64,000 nt of DNA, from contig CAZGJZ010000004.1 in assembly GCA_964525935.1 (NCBI GenBank), positions 372,001 to 436,000 on the forward strand, read 5' to 3'. The DNA is from UBA2377 sp964525935. GTDB taxonomy: Bacteria; Verrucomicrobiota; Verrucomicrobiia; Opitutales; Opitutaceae. The translations under genes were made by a program, and so were the position numbers. The notes beneath the pieces were generated by a model. That model made no database searches and was not told where the DNA came from. It worked only from the letters and a program-made list of their open reading frames with translations. This document shows positions 7,172 to 15,451 of the stretch, piece after piece (within the stretch, counting starts at the first letter, position 1; each line of letters opens with the position of its first letter).

Positions 7172-7849
7172 ATGCGCATTCTCATAATTGAAGATGAATC
7201 CGAGCTCGCCCGGCACATCTCCCGCGCCCTGTCGCGCAACGGCCACCTGGTGTCGACCCGGCACGATGGCCGCGAAGGCCTGGCCACGGCCCTCGCCGAA
7301 CCGCCGGATTTGATCGTGCTCGATCTCAACCTGCCGGGCATGGACGGCTTGTCCGTGCTGGCCGGGTTGCGGGCGGCGGCCAGCGCAGCGCGGGTGATCA
7401 TCCTGACGGCCCGCGGCGAGGTGGAGCACCGCGTGAAGGGCCTGAAGGCCGGGGCCGACGACTATCTCGCGAAACCTTTTTCGCTGGAGGAACTCGTGGC
7501 GCGGGTGGAGGCGATGGGGCGGCGCGGCACGACGCCGACGGCGGCCGATCTGCTCAAGGCCGGCGATCTCCTGCTCGACGTGCAACACCGGCGGGTGACG
7601 CGGGCCGGCAAGGCGATCGCGCTTTCGCCGCGCGAGTTTGATGTGCTGCAGGTGCTGATGCAAGAGCCGGGCCGGGTGTTTTCCCGCACGGAGCTATGCG
7701 AGCGCGTCTGGCAGCGGGAACACGAATACGATACCCGCACCGTGGAGATATTCATCGCCCGCCTGCGCAAAAAAGTGGACGCCGGATTCACCTCCTCGCT
7801 GATCCATACCTTGCGGGGCGTGGGCTACGTGATTCAGATTCCCGCCTGA
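7172..7849 (+). CDS. OmpR-family response regulator
   Basis: The ATG at 7172 (MRILIIEDESELARHIS) begins a canonical receiver domain, so the longer upstream frame that overlaps the DUF4266 gene is rejected. In the 225-residue product the acidic pair is E7-D8, the phospho-acceptor is Asp51 in IVLDLNLPGMDG, and the conserved Lys lies in LAKPFS. A winged-helix OmpR/PhoB DNA-binding domain follows from about residue 125, with LSPREFDVLQVLM and the recognition helix region VEIFIARLRKKVD. Its partner kinase is encoded at 8502, with a cupredoxin-like gene between the two. The palindromes at 4131 and 11550 are natural candidates for its binding sites. Confidence 0.93.
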   Translation: MRILIIEDESELARHISRALSRNGHLVSTRHDGREGLATALAEPPDLIVLDLNLPGMDGLSVLAGLRAAASAARVIILTARGEVEHRVKGLKAGADDYLAKPFSLEELVARVEAMGRRGTTPTAADLLKAGDLLLDVQHRRVTRAGKAIALSPREFDVLQVLMQEPGRVFSRTELCERVWQREHEYDTRTVEIFIARLRKKVDAGFTSSLIHTLRGVGYVIQIPA

Positions 7850-7854
7850 TCCCG

Positions 7855-8505
7855 ATGACCTTCCCCGCGGCAAAATACCTCGGCCCAAGCCTGCTCCTCG
7901 TCGCGAGCTGGCTGGCACCGGCCGGCGCCGCGGTCATCGAAGGCCGTGTCGCGTTGCCCACGACCCCGACCGTCACCGTCGTGAACAAGCGCTACGAGAT
8001 CGTCACCAAGGGCGGGGCGCTCACCGTGAACCCGCCGGTGGCGGTGGTTTACCTGGAAGGCGACTTTCCCAAGCCAACGACGCCCGCGGTGGCCCGGGTG
8101 GTGCAGAAGGATCTGCTGTTCGTGCCGGCGTTGCTGGCCGTGCAGGTGGGCACGAAGGTGGAATTTCCCAACCTCGACGAAACGTATCACAACGTTTTTT
8201 CCTACTCGCCCGCCAAGCGCTTCGACCTTGGGCGTTATCGTCCCGACGAGACCGAGGTGCCGGCGCAGATCTTCGACACCGCGGGGCTGGTGACGCTGCG
8301 CTGCGATATCCACGAGCACATGCGGGCGCTGATTCTCGTGGTGGACACGCCGCACTTTGTCGTGACCGACCGCGACGGGCGGTTTCGTTTGGAGCATATC
8401 CCGCCGGGGCGCTATAAATTGAAAGCGTGGCTGGACAGCCGCACCGTGCACGAGCAGCCCGTCGAGGTGCGCGAGGAGCCGGTGCTGCGGGTGGACTTTC
8501 CGTGA
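7855..8505 (+). CDS. Periplasmic cupredoxin-like protein (methylamine-utilisation/plastocyanin type)
   Basis: The ATG at 7855, 5 bp after the regulator stop, gives 216 residues with a signal peptide (LLLVASWLAPAGAA). The central domain has a mononuclear copper-site pattern: His112 in ETYHNVFSYS, Cys150, His153 and Met156 in LRCDIHEHM. This arrangement is seen in plastocyanin-like and MauL-like proteins. The C-terminal segment DRDGRFRLEHIPPGRYKL is a carboxypeptidase-regulatory-like beta-sandwich. Its position between a response regulator and a histidine kinase, with a 4-bp overlap into the kinase, suggests it takes part in sensing or is their main target. Copper binding is inferred from ligand spacing only. 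Confidence 0.8.
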   Translation: MTFPAAKYLGPSLLLVASWLAPAGAAVIEGRVALPTTPTVTVVNKRYEIVTKGGALTVNPPVAVVYLEGDFPKPTTPAVARVVQKDLLFVPALLAVQVGTKVEFPNLDETYHNVFSYSPAKRFDLGRYRPDETEVPAQIFDTAGLVTLRCDIHEHMRALILVVDTPHFVVTDRDGRFRLEHIPPGRYKLKAWLDSRTVHEQPVEVREEPVLRVDFP

Positions 8506-10289
8506 AGCCGGTGCCCGAGCCCGCTGGTTTTCAACCCCGCCGCTTTCGGGCCCGGCTGGTTGTGACCATGACGCTGCTCGTGGCCGGCATCACCGGGCTG
8601 GGGCTCTACTTTGCCGAGCGCAGCATGGCGCGGGGAGTCGAGCAGGAGCTGCAACAACAGTTCCGCGGCGAACTGGCGGCGTTGCACAACGTGCGCGCGT
8701 TGCGCGAGGCGGCGCTGGTGGAGCGGTGCCGGGCGCTGGTGCGCAAGCCGCGCATCCACGCGGCACTGGAGGACGGCGCGCTGGAGCTGCTGTATCCGAG
8801 TGCGCGCGATGAGTTGCGCGACATCATGACGTCGGTGTCCGCGCCGGAACAAGAGGCGGCGACCTATGCGCTGCACGCGGAGTTTTACCGGTTTCTCGAC
8901 CGGCAGGGCACGGTCATCATGCCGGAATCCGCGGGCGATGGCGGCGACCTGCGCGAGGTGGTGGCGGGTCAATTGACGCTCGATGCCGCGCCCGAGCGCC
9001 AGCAGCTCGGCTATGTGACCGCGACCGATCCGACGGGACGCGCGACGCTGTTTGAAATCATCGCCATGCCGATTCAGTCGTGGGAGACGGGGCAGGTGAT
9101 CGCCGCGCTCGTGCTGGGTTTCAAGCCGGTGGGACTGGATGAGACCGATGGCGGCAACGGCATCCGGCGCGGCATCTGGCTGCAGGGACAACTGCACCTG
9201 CCGGTGCTGGCGCCGGCGGAAGCCGTCCGCGTCGCTGCGCAGGTGGAGCGCGCGGTGGCCGCGGGCGATGCCGTGGAGCCTGGCCAGGTGATCGAACTGG
9301 CAGGCGTGCCGCACCAGCTTTTCTGGAAGCAGTTGAACCCGGGCTCGATTTATCCCGCGGCCTATGAGGTCTGCATTTATCCGCTGGGTCGCCTGGTCGA
9401 GCGGCAGCGCCGGCTGCGCTGGCAGGTCACGGGCGCGGGACTCGCGTTCATTCTCGCAGGGCTGGTGGTCAGCCACATCGCCTCCGGCCGGTTGTCGCGG
9501 CCGGTGGAACGGCTCGCGGAGGATTCCGAGCACAATCTCATCGAGCGGGCGCGGGCCGAGGCGGCGCTGGAAGTCACCAGCGGGGAATTGCAGCGGGCGG
9601 CGCGTTTTTCCGCGGATGCCTCGCACCAACTTAAGACGCCGGTGGCGGTGCTGCGCGCGGGGCTGGAAGTGCTGCAAGCCCGCGAGGGTCTGCCGGTCGA
9701 GATGCGCCAGGAAATTTCCACGCTCATCCACCAGACCTACCGGCTCTCGAGTGTGATCGACGACCTGCTGCTGCTCTCGCGCATGGATGCGGGGCAGATG
9801 AAACTCAAGTTCACGGCCGTGGATTTCAGCGCCCTCATCGAGGCGGCGCTGGATGATCTCGGGGCGCAGCTCGACGGGACGGCGCTGGCGGTGGAAAGTC
9901 ACTTTGCGCCCGGGTTATGGGTGGCTGGCGACCGGCACTACCTGAGCCTGATCCTGCAAAACCTCCTCGAGAACGCGCGCAAATACAACCGACCCCAGGG
10001 CCGCATCCAGTTGACGGCGAGCCGGGCGGCGGGCCGCATCAGCCTGGTCATCGCCAACACCGGCGGCAGCATTTCACCGGCGGCGCGCGAGCACATTTTT
10101 GAACGCTTTCATCGCGGGGCGATGGGCGAAAATATCCCCGGCTACGGGTTGGGGCTGAATCTCGCGCGCGAACTCGCCCGGCTGCATCAGGGCGAATTGC
10201 GGCTCGTTGACTCGCGCGACGACTGGACGGAATTTGAACTGTGGCTGCCTGAGATGCCGATGCCGTCTGGCCCGGAGGCGACCGTATGA
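8502..10289 (+). CDS. Membrane sensor histidine kinase
   Basis: The likely start is GTG at 8502, overlapping the previous TGA by 4 bp; longer in-frame starts lie inside the cupredoxin gene. The 595-residue protein has a first membrane segment near residues 20-40 (VTMTLLVAGITGLGLYFA) and a periplasmic sensor region of roughly 260 residues. A second segment (GAGLAFILAGLVVSHIA) and a HAMP-like linker follow. The H-box is SADASHQLKTPVAVLRAG with phospho-acceptor His375, then come the N-box NLLENARKYN and the glycine-rich GYGLGLNLAREL of the ATPase domain. It should phosphorylate the regulator at 7172. The large periplasmic domain could sense a redox or copper state, which is inference from neighbours. 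Confidence 0.92.
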   Translation: MKPVPEPAGFQPRRFRARLVVTMTLLVAGITGLGLYFAERSMARGVEQELQQQFRGELAALHNVRALREAALVERCRALVRKPRIHAALEDGALELLYPSARDELRDIMTSVSAPEQEAATYALHAEFYRFLDRQGTVIMPESAGDGGDLREVVAGQLTLDAAPERQQLGYVTATDPTGRATLFEIIAMPIQSWETGQVIAALVLGFKPVGLDETDGGNGIRRGIWLQGQLHLPVLAPAEAVRVAAQVERAVAAGDAVEPGQVIELAGVPHQLFWKQLNPGSIYPAAYEVCIYPLGRLVERQRRLRWQVTGAGLAFILAGLVVSHIASGRLSRPVERLAEDSEHNLIERARAEAALEVTSGELQRAARFSADASHQLKTPVAVLRAGLEVLQAREGLPVEMRQEISTLIHQTYRLSSVIDDLLLLSRMDAGQMKLKFTAVDFSALIEAALDDLGAQLDGTALAVESHFAPGLWVAGDRHYLSLILQNLLENARKYNRPQGRIQLTASRAAGRISLVIANTGGSISPAAREHIFERFHRGAMGENIPGYGLGLNLARELARLHQGELRLVDSRDDWTEFELWLPEMPMPSGPEATV

Positions 10290-11539
10290 AACGTCTCGGC
10301 ATCCTGCTATTCGGCCTGGGCCTCGGCGCGATGCCGGGCCTGCACGCGGACGAGCTTTTCTTCGACCGGCTGCGCGACACGCTCACCTTCAGTTCACCGC
10401 AGGGAAAAGTGACGGGTCGGGTCAGCGGCACGATGGACCTGGAGTATTACGCCTTCGAATCGCCGGCCCCGGGACTGATCTACACGCCGGACAACGAGCT
10501 GTTTAGTCCGCGACTCACGCTTTTTCTCGATGCGCAGTTGGGTGGGTCGGTTTATTTTTTTGCGCAGGCGCGGGTCGACCAGGGTTTTGATCCCAGCGAA
10601 GGCAGCCTGCGCTTGCGGCTCGACGAGTATGCGCTGCGCTACACGCCCTTGGCGTCGGGCGGGCTGAGTGTGCAGGCGGGGCGCTTCGCCACGGTCGTGG
10701 GCAGTTGGGTGCGGCGGCACGGCTCGTGGGAAAATCCCTTCATCACGGCGCCGCTCGCCTACGACCATCTCACCGGCGTGTGGGATGTCGCCGCAGCGCG
10801 CTCGCCGGGGATTTTGCTGAGCTGGGCGCATGTGATCCCGTCGCAACTTTTGCCCGATGAATTCATGGACAAGCACCTGCGCCTGCCGGTGATATGGGGG
10901 CCGAGTTACGCCAGCGGGATCGCGGTCATGGGGGAAATCGGTCGCTTCAGTTATGCGGCGGAGGCCAAGGGCGCGACGCTCGCCTCGCGCCCGGAATCGT
11001 GGTCGTTCGACCGCGAGACGTGGCAGCATCCCACCTTCAGCGCCCGGCTCGGTTATCGCCCGAATGTGATGTGGAACCTCGGCCTGTCGGCCAGCCAGGG
11101 GGTTTATCTGCTGCCGGTCGCGGAACCGACGATTCCCGCCGGTTACGCGCTCGGCGATTACACGCAAACGGTGGTGGGGCAGGAGGTGGGTTTTGCGTGG
11201 CGCTACTGGCAGATTTGGGCCGAGGCCTTCCAGGCGCAGTTCAACGTGCCGCAGGTTGGGCGTGCGGAAACGTTTTCCGCGTATGTAGAGGTGAAGTATA
11301 AATTCACGGCGCGCTTCTCGGGTGCGGTGCGCTGGAACCAGCAGGATTCCGGCAGCATTCGCCGCACGTCCGGCCAGCGCGTGGATTGGGGGCGTGACAC
11401 GTGGCGGCTGGATCTTGCGCCCGCGTATCGGTTTTCCCCGCAGACGCAGGTGAAGTTGCAATTCAGCCTGCAGCATGAAGCCGGCCTGAAGAACAACCCG
11501 CGGCAGTTGGTTTCGGGGCAGTTCACGACGCGGTTCTAA
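10286..11539 (+). CDS. Outer-membrane beta-barrel (porin-like) protein
   Basis: This 417-residue protein starts at an ATGA overlap with the kinase gene. It has a signal peptide (ILLFGLGLGAMPGLHA) and a body of alternating strands rich in Tyr, Trp and Gly. The chain ends GQFTTRF, with the terminal Phe of BAM substrates. Segments such as VYFFAQARVDQGFD and LSVQAGRFATVVGSWV resemble long barrel strands of porins. I do not recognise a named family. As the last gene of the operon it is a second outer-membrane component, besides the DUF3570 protein. It may form a channel for a ligand, metal or electron carrier connected with the upstream redox proteins. Confidence 0.75.
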   Translation: MKRLGILLFGLGLGAMPGLHADELFFDRLRDTLTFSSPQGKVTGRVSGTMDLEYYAFESPAPGLIYTPDNELFSPRLTLFLDAQLGGSVYFFAQARVDQGFDPSEGSLRLRLDEYALRYTPLASGGLSVQAGRFATVVGSWVRRHGSWENPFITAPLAYDHLTGVWDVAAARSPGILLSWAHVIPSQLLPDEFMDKHLRLPVIWGPSYASGIAVMGEIGRFSYAAEAKGATLASRPESWSFDRETWQHPTFSARLGYRPNVMWNLGLSASQGVYLLPVAEPTIPAGYALGDYTQTVVGQEVGFAWRYWQIWAEAFQAQFNVPQVGRAETFSAYVEVKYKFTARFSGAVRWNQQDSGSIRRTSGQRVDWGRDTWRLDLAPAYRFSPQTQVKLQFSLQHEAGLKNNPRQLVSGQFTTRF

Positions 11540-11546
11540 GGGCGGA

Positions 11547-11580
11547 CGGGTAACAACCTTGTTACGGTCAGCCGCTTTTC
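11547..11580 (+). promoter_or_regulatory. Second copy of the 34-bp dyad element, upstream of the Ig/NHL gene
   Basis: The palindrome GTAACA-N4-TGTTAC lies at 11550-11565 and is followed by GGTCAGCCGCTTTTC, matching the element at 4128-4161 at 28 of 34 positions. The six differences include all four spacer bases, so the two half-sites are the constrained part. It sits 7 bp after the porin-like gene and about 80 bp before the Ig/NHL start. This implies that the surface protein is controlled together with the redox operon. Confidence 0.55.
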
Positions 11581-11662
11581 TCATGGGCGGCGACGGGGAT
11601 GATGTGGACGGAGCGGCGAAGCACCGCCGCTGCCTGCCATCCTCATCCGCTGTTTTCCGCCC

Positions 11663-14600
11663 ATGAAAATCCCCCAATCGCTCCGGCGCCAGATCACCTG
11701 GCTCAATCTGCCCGCGACCATCTTGATCGCCCTGCTGCAACGCACTCCCGTCGCCCGCCTCGTGCCCGTCGCGGGGGAAATGGTGATCTCCTCGCCCTTG
11801 GGGGCGGTGTTGAAATCGGTGCTTGCGGGCGTCGCTTCCCTCGGCGCCGTGCACACGCTGGCCGGTGCCACGGAGCTCTCCACGTCCCAACCCAGCCCGG
11901 CCAACGCCACGGTCGGCACACCGATCACCATCGCGTTTTCCATTTCCGGCACCACCTCCGGCGCCGATTCATGGGTAACTTCCGGAAGTGTGCCCGGACT
12001 GATTTTTAGCGGGACGACCTCCGAGACGCTGATCCTGAGCGGCACGCCGACCACGGTGGGAAGTTATTCCCTGGGCGTGCAGGCCAGCGATGCCATTGGC
12101 GGCAGCACGATCACGTATGCCTACACCGTCAATGTATCGGCCGGAGGTGGCGGCGGAGGCAACACCGCGCCCGCGATCACCACGCAACCCAACAGCCAGT
12201 CGGTGACGGTGGGAGGCAGCGTGACGTTTACGGCCGCGGCGAGCGGCACCCCGGCGCCGACTTACCAGTGGCGCAAGGATGGCAATCCGATCGGCGGCGC
12301 GACCAACGCGAGCTTGACCTTGAACAACGTGCAGGCGGGCGACGCCGGCACCTACACCGTGGTTGCGACCAATTCCGTGAGCTCGGCGACGAGCAATGGC
12401 GCGACGCTCACCGTGTCGGCGGCAGCGACCGCACCGAGCATCACCACGCAGCCCAACAGCCAGTCGACGACGCCCGGTGGCAGCGTGACCTTCACCGCCG
12501 CCGCGAGCGGCAATCCCACGCCGACCTACCAGTGGCGTAAGGACGGCAACCCCATCGGCGGCGCGACCAATGCGAGCCTGACCCTGAACAACGTGCAGGC
12601 CGGCGATGCGGGCACCTACACGGTGGTCGCGACGAACTCCGCGGGTTCGGCGACAAGCAACGGTGCCTCTCTCACGGTGTCGGCGGCGACGACCGCGCCG
12701 AGCATCACGACGCAGCCCAACAGCCAGTCAGCGACGCCCGGCGGCAGCGTGACCTTTACCGCCGCCGCGAGCGGCAATCCGGCGCCGACCTACCAGTGGC
12801 GCAAGGATGGCAATCCGATCGGCGGCGCGACGAACGCTACCCTGACGTTGAACAACGTGCAGGCGGGCGACGCTGGCACTTACACGGTCGTGGCGACGAA
12901 CTCCGTCGGTTCGGCGACAAGCAATGGCGCGACGCTCACGGTGTCGGCGGCGACGGCGGCGCCGAGCTTCACGACGCAGCCAAGCAGCCAGTCGACGACG
13001 CCCGGCAGCAGCGTGACTTTCACTGCGGCGGCGAATGGCAATCCCGCGCCGACCTACCAGTGGCGCAAGGACGGCAATGCCATCGGCGGTGCGACCAACT
13101 CCAGCCTGACGTTGAACAACGTGCAGACGGGCGATGCCGGCACCTACACGGTGGTGGCGACGAATTCCGTTGGCTCGGCGACGAGCAATGGCGCGACACT
13201 CACCGTATCGGCCGCGCCCGCAGCCCCCGCTTTCACCACGCAGCCGCAAGGGCAGTCGGCCACGACCGGCGCGACGGTGACCTTCACGGTTGCGGCGAGT
13301 GGCAATCCGGCGCCGACCTTCCAGTGGCTTTTCGGTGGCACGCCGATCTCGGGCGCCACGAGCGCCACCCTGACGCTGACCAACGTGCAGCTCTCGGCGG
13401 CCGGTTCCTACTCGGCGACGGCGACGAACAGCCAGGGCTCGGCGACAAGTAACTCGGCGGCGTTGACGGTCACCGGTGCGATCACCGTCGGTGCCTCCCG
13501 TTCGCAGATTGCGACGACCGGCCATAATGCCGCGATCACCGCCGCGGCGGGTGCGGGCAGCAACTTGCAGTGGCAGGTTTCCACCAACGGCGGCACGACT
13601 TGGTCGAGCCTGAGCGAGGGCGGTTTCTATCGCGGCGTGCGCAGTCGCACGCTCGAGATCATCGGCGCCACGGCGGCGATGAACGGCTATCAATACCGCT
13701 ACATAAACGCCGACAACACCGCCACGACGACGGAGGTGACGACCTTGAACGTGGCCACGGCGTTTTTCCCCATGCCGGCCAGCATCGTGGTGGATGGCTC
13801 GGGCAATCTCTACGTCAGCGATGCGTCGGCCAACACGATCCAAAAAGCCACGTCCGCCGGGGTGGTGTCGTTGCTCGCCGGCACCAGCGGCCAGGCCGGC
13901 ACGACGGATGGCACGGGCGCCGCGGCGCGTTTCAACCAGCCGGGCGGCATCGTCGTCGGTTCGGACGGCACCGTCACAGTCGCCGATACGGCCAACGCCA
14001 CGATTCGGCGCATCACGCCGGCGGGAGTCGTGACGACCCTCGCGGGCTCCGCCAGCACGCGCGGCAACGCGGACGGCACGGGCACGGCGGCAACGTTCTC
14101 CAATCCCCTCGGACTCGCGCAGGACACCGCCGGGAATATTTACGTGGCGGACTCGATGAATCACACCATCCGCAAGATCGCCGCGGGTGGGGTGGTGACC
14201 ACCGTGGCCGGCACCGCGGGCTCCTCGGGCGCGATTGATGGCACCGGCGCGGCGGCCCGCTTTAATCTGCCCACCGGTGTCGCGGTGGATGGCGCCGGCA
14301 ATCTCTACGTGACCGATGCGACCAACAACCTGATCCGCAAGATCACACCGGCAGGCGTGGTGAGCACGCTCGCCGGTTTGGCGGGCGTCAGCGGTTCGGC
14401 GGACGGCACGGGCATGGATGCTTTGTTCAACAATCCCAGCGGCCTCACCGTGGATGGTGCGGGCAATGTTTATGTGGCCGACACGGGCAACTCCGTGATC
14501 CGCAAGATCACGCCCGCCGGGGCGGTGAGCACGGTGGCCGGTCTCGCGGGCATCGCCGGGCTGATGGACGGCTCGGGCGTGAACGGCTGGCTGAGCCAGC

Positions 14601-14902
14601 CCAAGACGCTGACCATCGACACGGCGGGCAACCTTTACGTGGCGGATACCGGGAATGCCGCGATCCGCAAGGTGACTTCGGCTGGTGTTGTGACGACGCT
14701 GGCCTTCACGGCTGCTCCCGCCCCCAATCCGGGTGGCGGGGGCGGCTCTGGCGGGGGCGGCTACGGCGGCGGTGGCAGTTCTGGGGGCAGCCGCCAGGGT
14801 GGCGCCGGTGCCGTGAGCGGCTGGTTCACTTCCGCCATCGGTTTGATGGCGCTCCTGCGGTGGCTGGTTGGCCGCCGCGCCCTTGGGCGCCACGCCTCTT
14901 AG
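11663..14902 (+). CDS. Large secreted/surface protein with Ig-like and NHL repeats
   Basis: The 1079-residue protein opens with an unusual basic and hydrophobic N-terminus (WLNLPATILIALLQRTPVAR, then a second hydrophobic stretch before ATELSTS) instead of a classical signal peptide. A putative-Ig domain covers about residues 72-160. Five tandem Ig-like domains of 88 residues follow (about 167-606), each with a YQWRKDG- or FQWLFGG-type core and DAGTYTVVATN-type strands. A linker leads to about five NHL repeats (about 700-1015) with DGSGNLYVSD and NTIRKI-type motifs, which normally form a beta-propeller. The end is a Gly/Ser-rich stretch, a hydrophobic helix (SAIGLMALLRWLVG) and a basic tail. 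That layout resembles a C-terminal surface-sorting signal. Confidence 0.88.
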   Translation: MKIPQSLRRQITWLNLPATILIALLQRTPVARLVPVAGEMVISSPLGAVLKSVLAGVASLGAVHTLAGATELSTSQPSPANATVGTPITIAFSISGTTSGADSWVTSGSVPGLIFSGTTSETLILSGTPTTVGSYSLGVQASDAIGGSTITYAYTVNVSAGGGGGGNTAPAITTQPNSQSVTVGGSVTFTAAASGTPAPTYQWRKDGNPIGGATNASLTLNNVQAGDAGTYTVVATNSVSSATSNGATLTVSAAATAPSITTQPNSQSTTPGGSVTFTAAASGNPTPTYQWRKDGNPIGGATNASLTLNNVQAGDAGTYTVVATNSAGSATSNGASLTVSAATTAPSITTQPNSQSATPGGSVTFTAAASGNPAPTYQWRKDGNPIGGATNATLTLNNVQAGDAGTYTVVATNSVGSATSNGATLTVSAATAAPSFTTQPSSQSTTPGSSVTFTAAANGNPAPTYQWRKDGNAIGGATNSSLTLNNVQTGDAGTYTVVATNSVGSATSNGATLTVSAAPAAPAFTTQPQGQSATTGATVTFTVAASGNPAPTFQWLFGGTPISGATSATLTLTNVQLSAAGSYSATATNSQGSATSNSAALTVTGAITVGASRSQIATTGHNAAITAAAGAGSNLQWQVSTNGGTTWSSLSEGGFYRGVRSRTLEIIGATAAMNGYQYRYINADNTATTTEVTTLNVATAFFPMPASIVVDGSGNLYVSDASANTIQKATSAGVVSLLAGTSGQAGTTDGTGAAARFNQPGGIVVGSDGTVTVADTANATIRRITPAGVVTTLAGSASTRGNADGTGTAATFSNPLGLAQDTAGNIYVADSMNHTIRKIAAGGVVTTVAGTAGSSGAIDGTGAAARFNLPTGVAVDGAGNLYVTDATNNLIRKITPAGVVSTLAGLAGVSGSADGTGMDALFNNPSGLTVDGAGNVYVADTGNSVIRKITPAGAVSTVAGLAGIAGLMDGSGVNGWLSQPKTLTIDTAGNLYVADTGNAAIRKVTSAGVVTTLAFTAAPAPNPGGGGGSGGGGYGGGGSSGGSRQGGAGAVSGWFTSAIGLMALLRWLVGRRALGRHAS
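12164..13480 (+). repeat. Five tandem 264-bp repeats encoding Ig-like domains
   Basis: The phrase encoding ITTQPNSQS or FTTQP recurs at 12176, 12440, 12704, 12968 and 13232, exactly 264 bp apart each time. Copies 1 to 4 are very similar at DNA level (shared CAGTGGCGCAAGGA and TTGAACAACGTGCAG words); copy 5 is more diverged. Such an array can change copy number by recombination, and its regular period suggests recent duplication or homogenisation. Confidence 0.9.
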
Positions 14903-14930
14903 TCGGTCAGTTAATGGTGTTGTCGTGATA

Positions 14931-14961
14931 GCCGGCCGGAAAATTTCCGGCCGGCTTTTTC
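14931..14961 (+). terminator. Rho-independent terminator after the Ig/NHL gene
   Basis: A perfect GC-rich palindrome, GCCGGCCGGAA plus its reverse complement, occupies 14931-14955 and is followed by a T-run (TTTTT). It lies 29 bp after the stop of the Ig/NHL gene. This isolates that gene from the DUF883 operon downstream. Confidence 0.88.
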
Positions 14962-15121
14962 GTGGGTCGCCTGCGGATCGCTGACGGATTGGGAGCGGGG
15001 CCATTTTGATCGGCGGGCGGTTCATGAGGTGATTTCCCCGTGCGCTGTTGGCGAACCACCGGGAGATTCATGGGTCTAGCTCGGTCAGCTTCACCTCCTC
15101 CAACCCTTAGCCCTTGCTAAC

Positions 15122-15439
15122 ATGAAAACCAATCGCCACTCCGCCCAGTCGCCCAAGGATATCCTCAACGATCTGCACGCCCTCGTCGCCGAGGCTGAAA
15201 AAATGGTCGGTGACAACCTCACCGAGCACACCGAGGAAGCCGTGAGCAGCCTGCGCGAGCGCTTCGCCGCCGCCCAGGAACGTTTCTCCGACATCTACGC
15301 CGGTGCGAAGCAGCGCGTCATCGCCGGCGCCAAGTGCACCGACGAGGCCATCCGCGCCAATCCCTATCAGTCGCTCGCCATCGCCGCGGGGGTCGGCTTG
15401 CTGGTCGGCGTGCTCGTCGGCCGCCGCGGTCACGACTGA
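15122..15439 (+). CDS. DUF883/ElaB-YqjD-like membrane-anchored protein
   Basis: The 105-residue protein has a long amphipathic helical N-terminal part (DILNDLHALVAEAEKMVG to FAAAQERFSDIY). It ends with the family signature: NPYQSLAIAAGVGLLVGVLVGRR, one C-terminal membrane helix followed by a basic tail. E. coli YqjD and ElaB bind ribosomes and tether them to the inner membrane in stationary phase. The next two genes match the neighbours of yqjD in E. coli (yqjE and yqjK), which strengthens the call. The preceding terminator and a 219-bp gap suggest a promoter of its own, though I see no clear consensus. Expression in stress or stationary phase is likely by analogy. Confidence 0.88.
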   Translation: MKTNRHSAQSPKDILNDLHALVAEAEKMVGDNLTEHTEEAVSSLRERFAAAQERFSDIYAGAKQRVIAGAKCTDEAIRANPYQSLAIAAGVGLLVGVLVGRRGHD

Positions 15440-15451
15440 GCCGGTCCGCCG

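Noticed and set aside
12164..13480. Possible CRISPR-like array because of regular spacing
   Set aside because: The 264-bp units are coding, lack 28-37 bp repeats with unique spacers, and encode Ig domains in one frame. No cas genes are present.
14740..14902. A PEP-CTERM or MYXO-CTERM label for the Ig/NHL protein tail
   Set aside because: The hydrophobic-basic layout is similar, but the diagnostic PEP or Cys motifs are absent, so no named sorting class is claimed.
12728..15025. A 765-codon minus-strand open frame under the Ig/NHL gene
   Set aside because: It is Arg-rich and repeats with the same 264-bp period as the sense gene, so it is a mirror of the Ig array.
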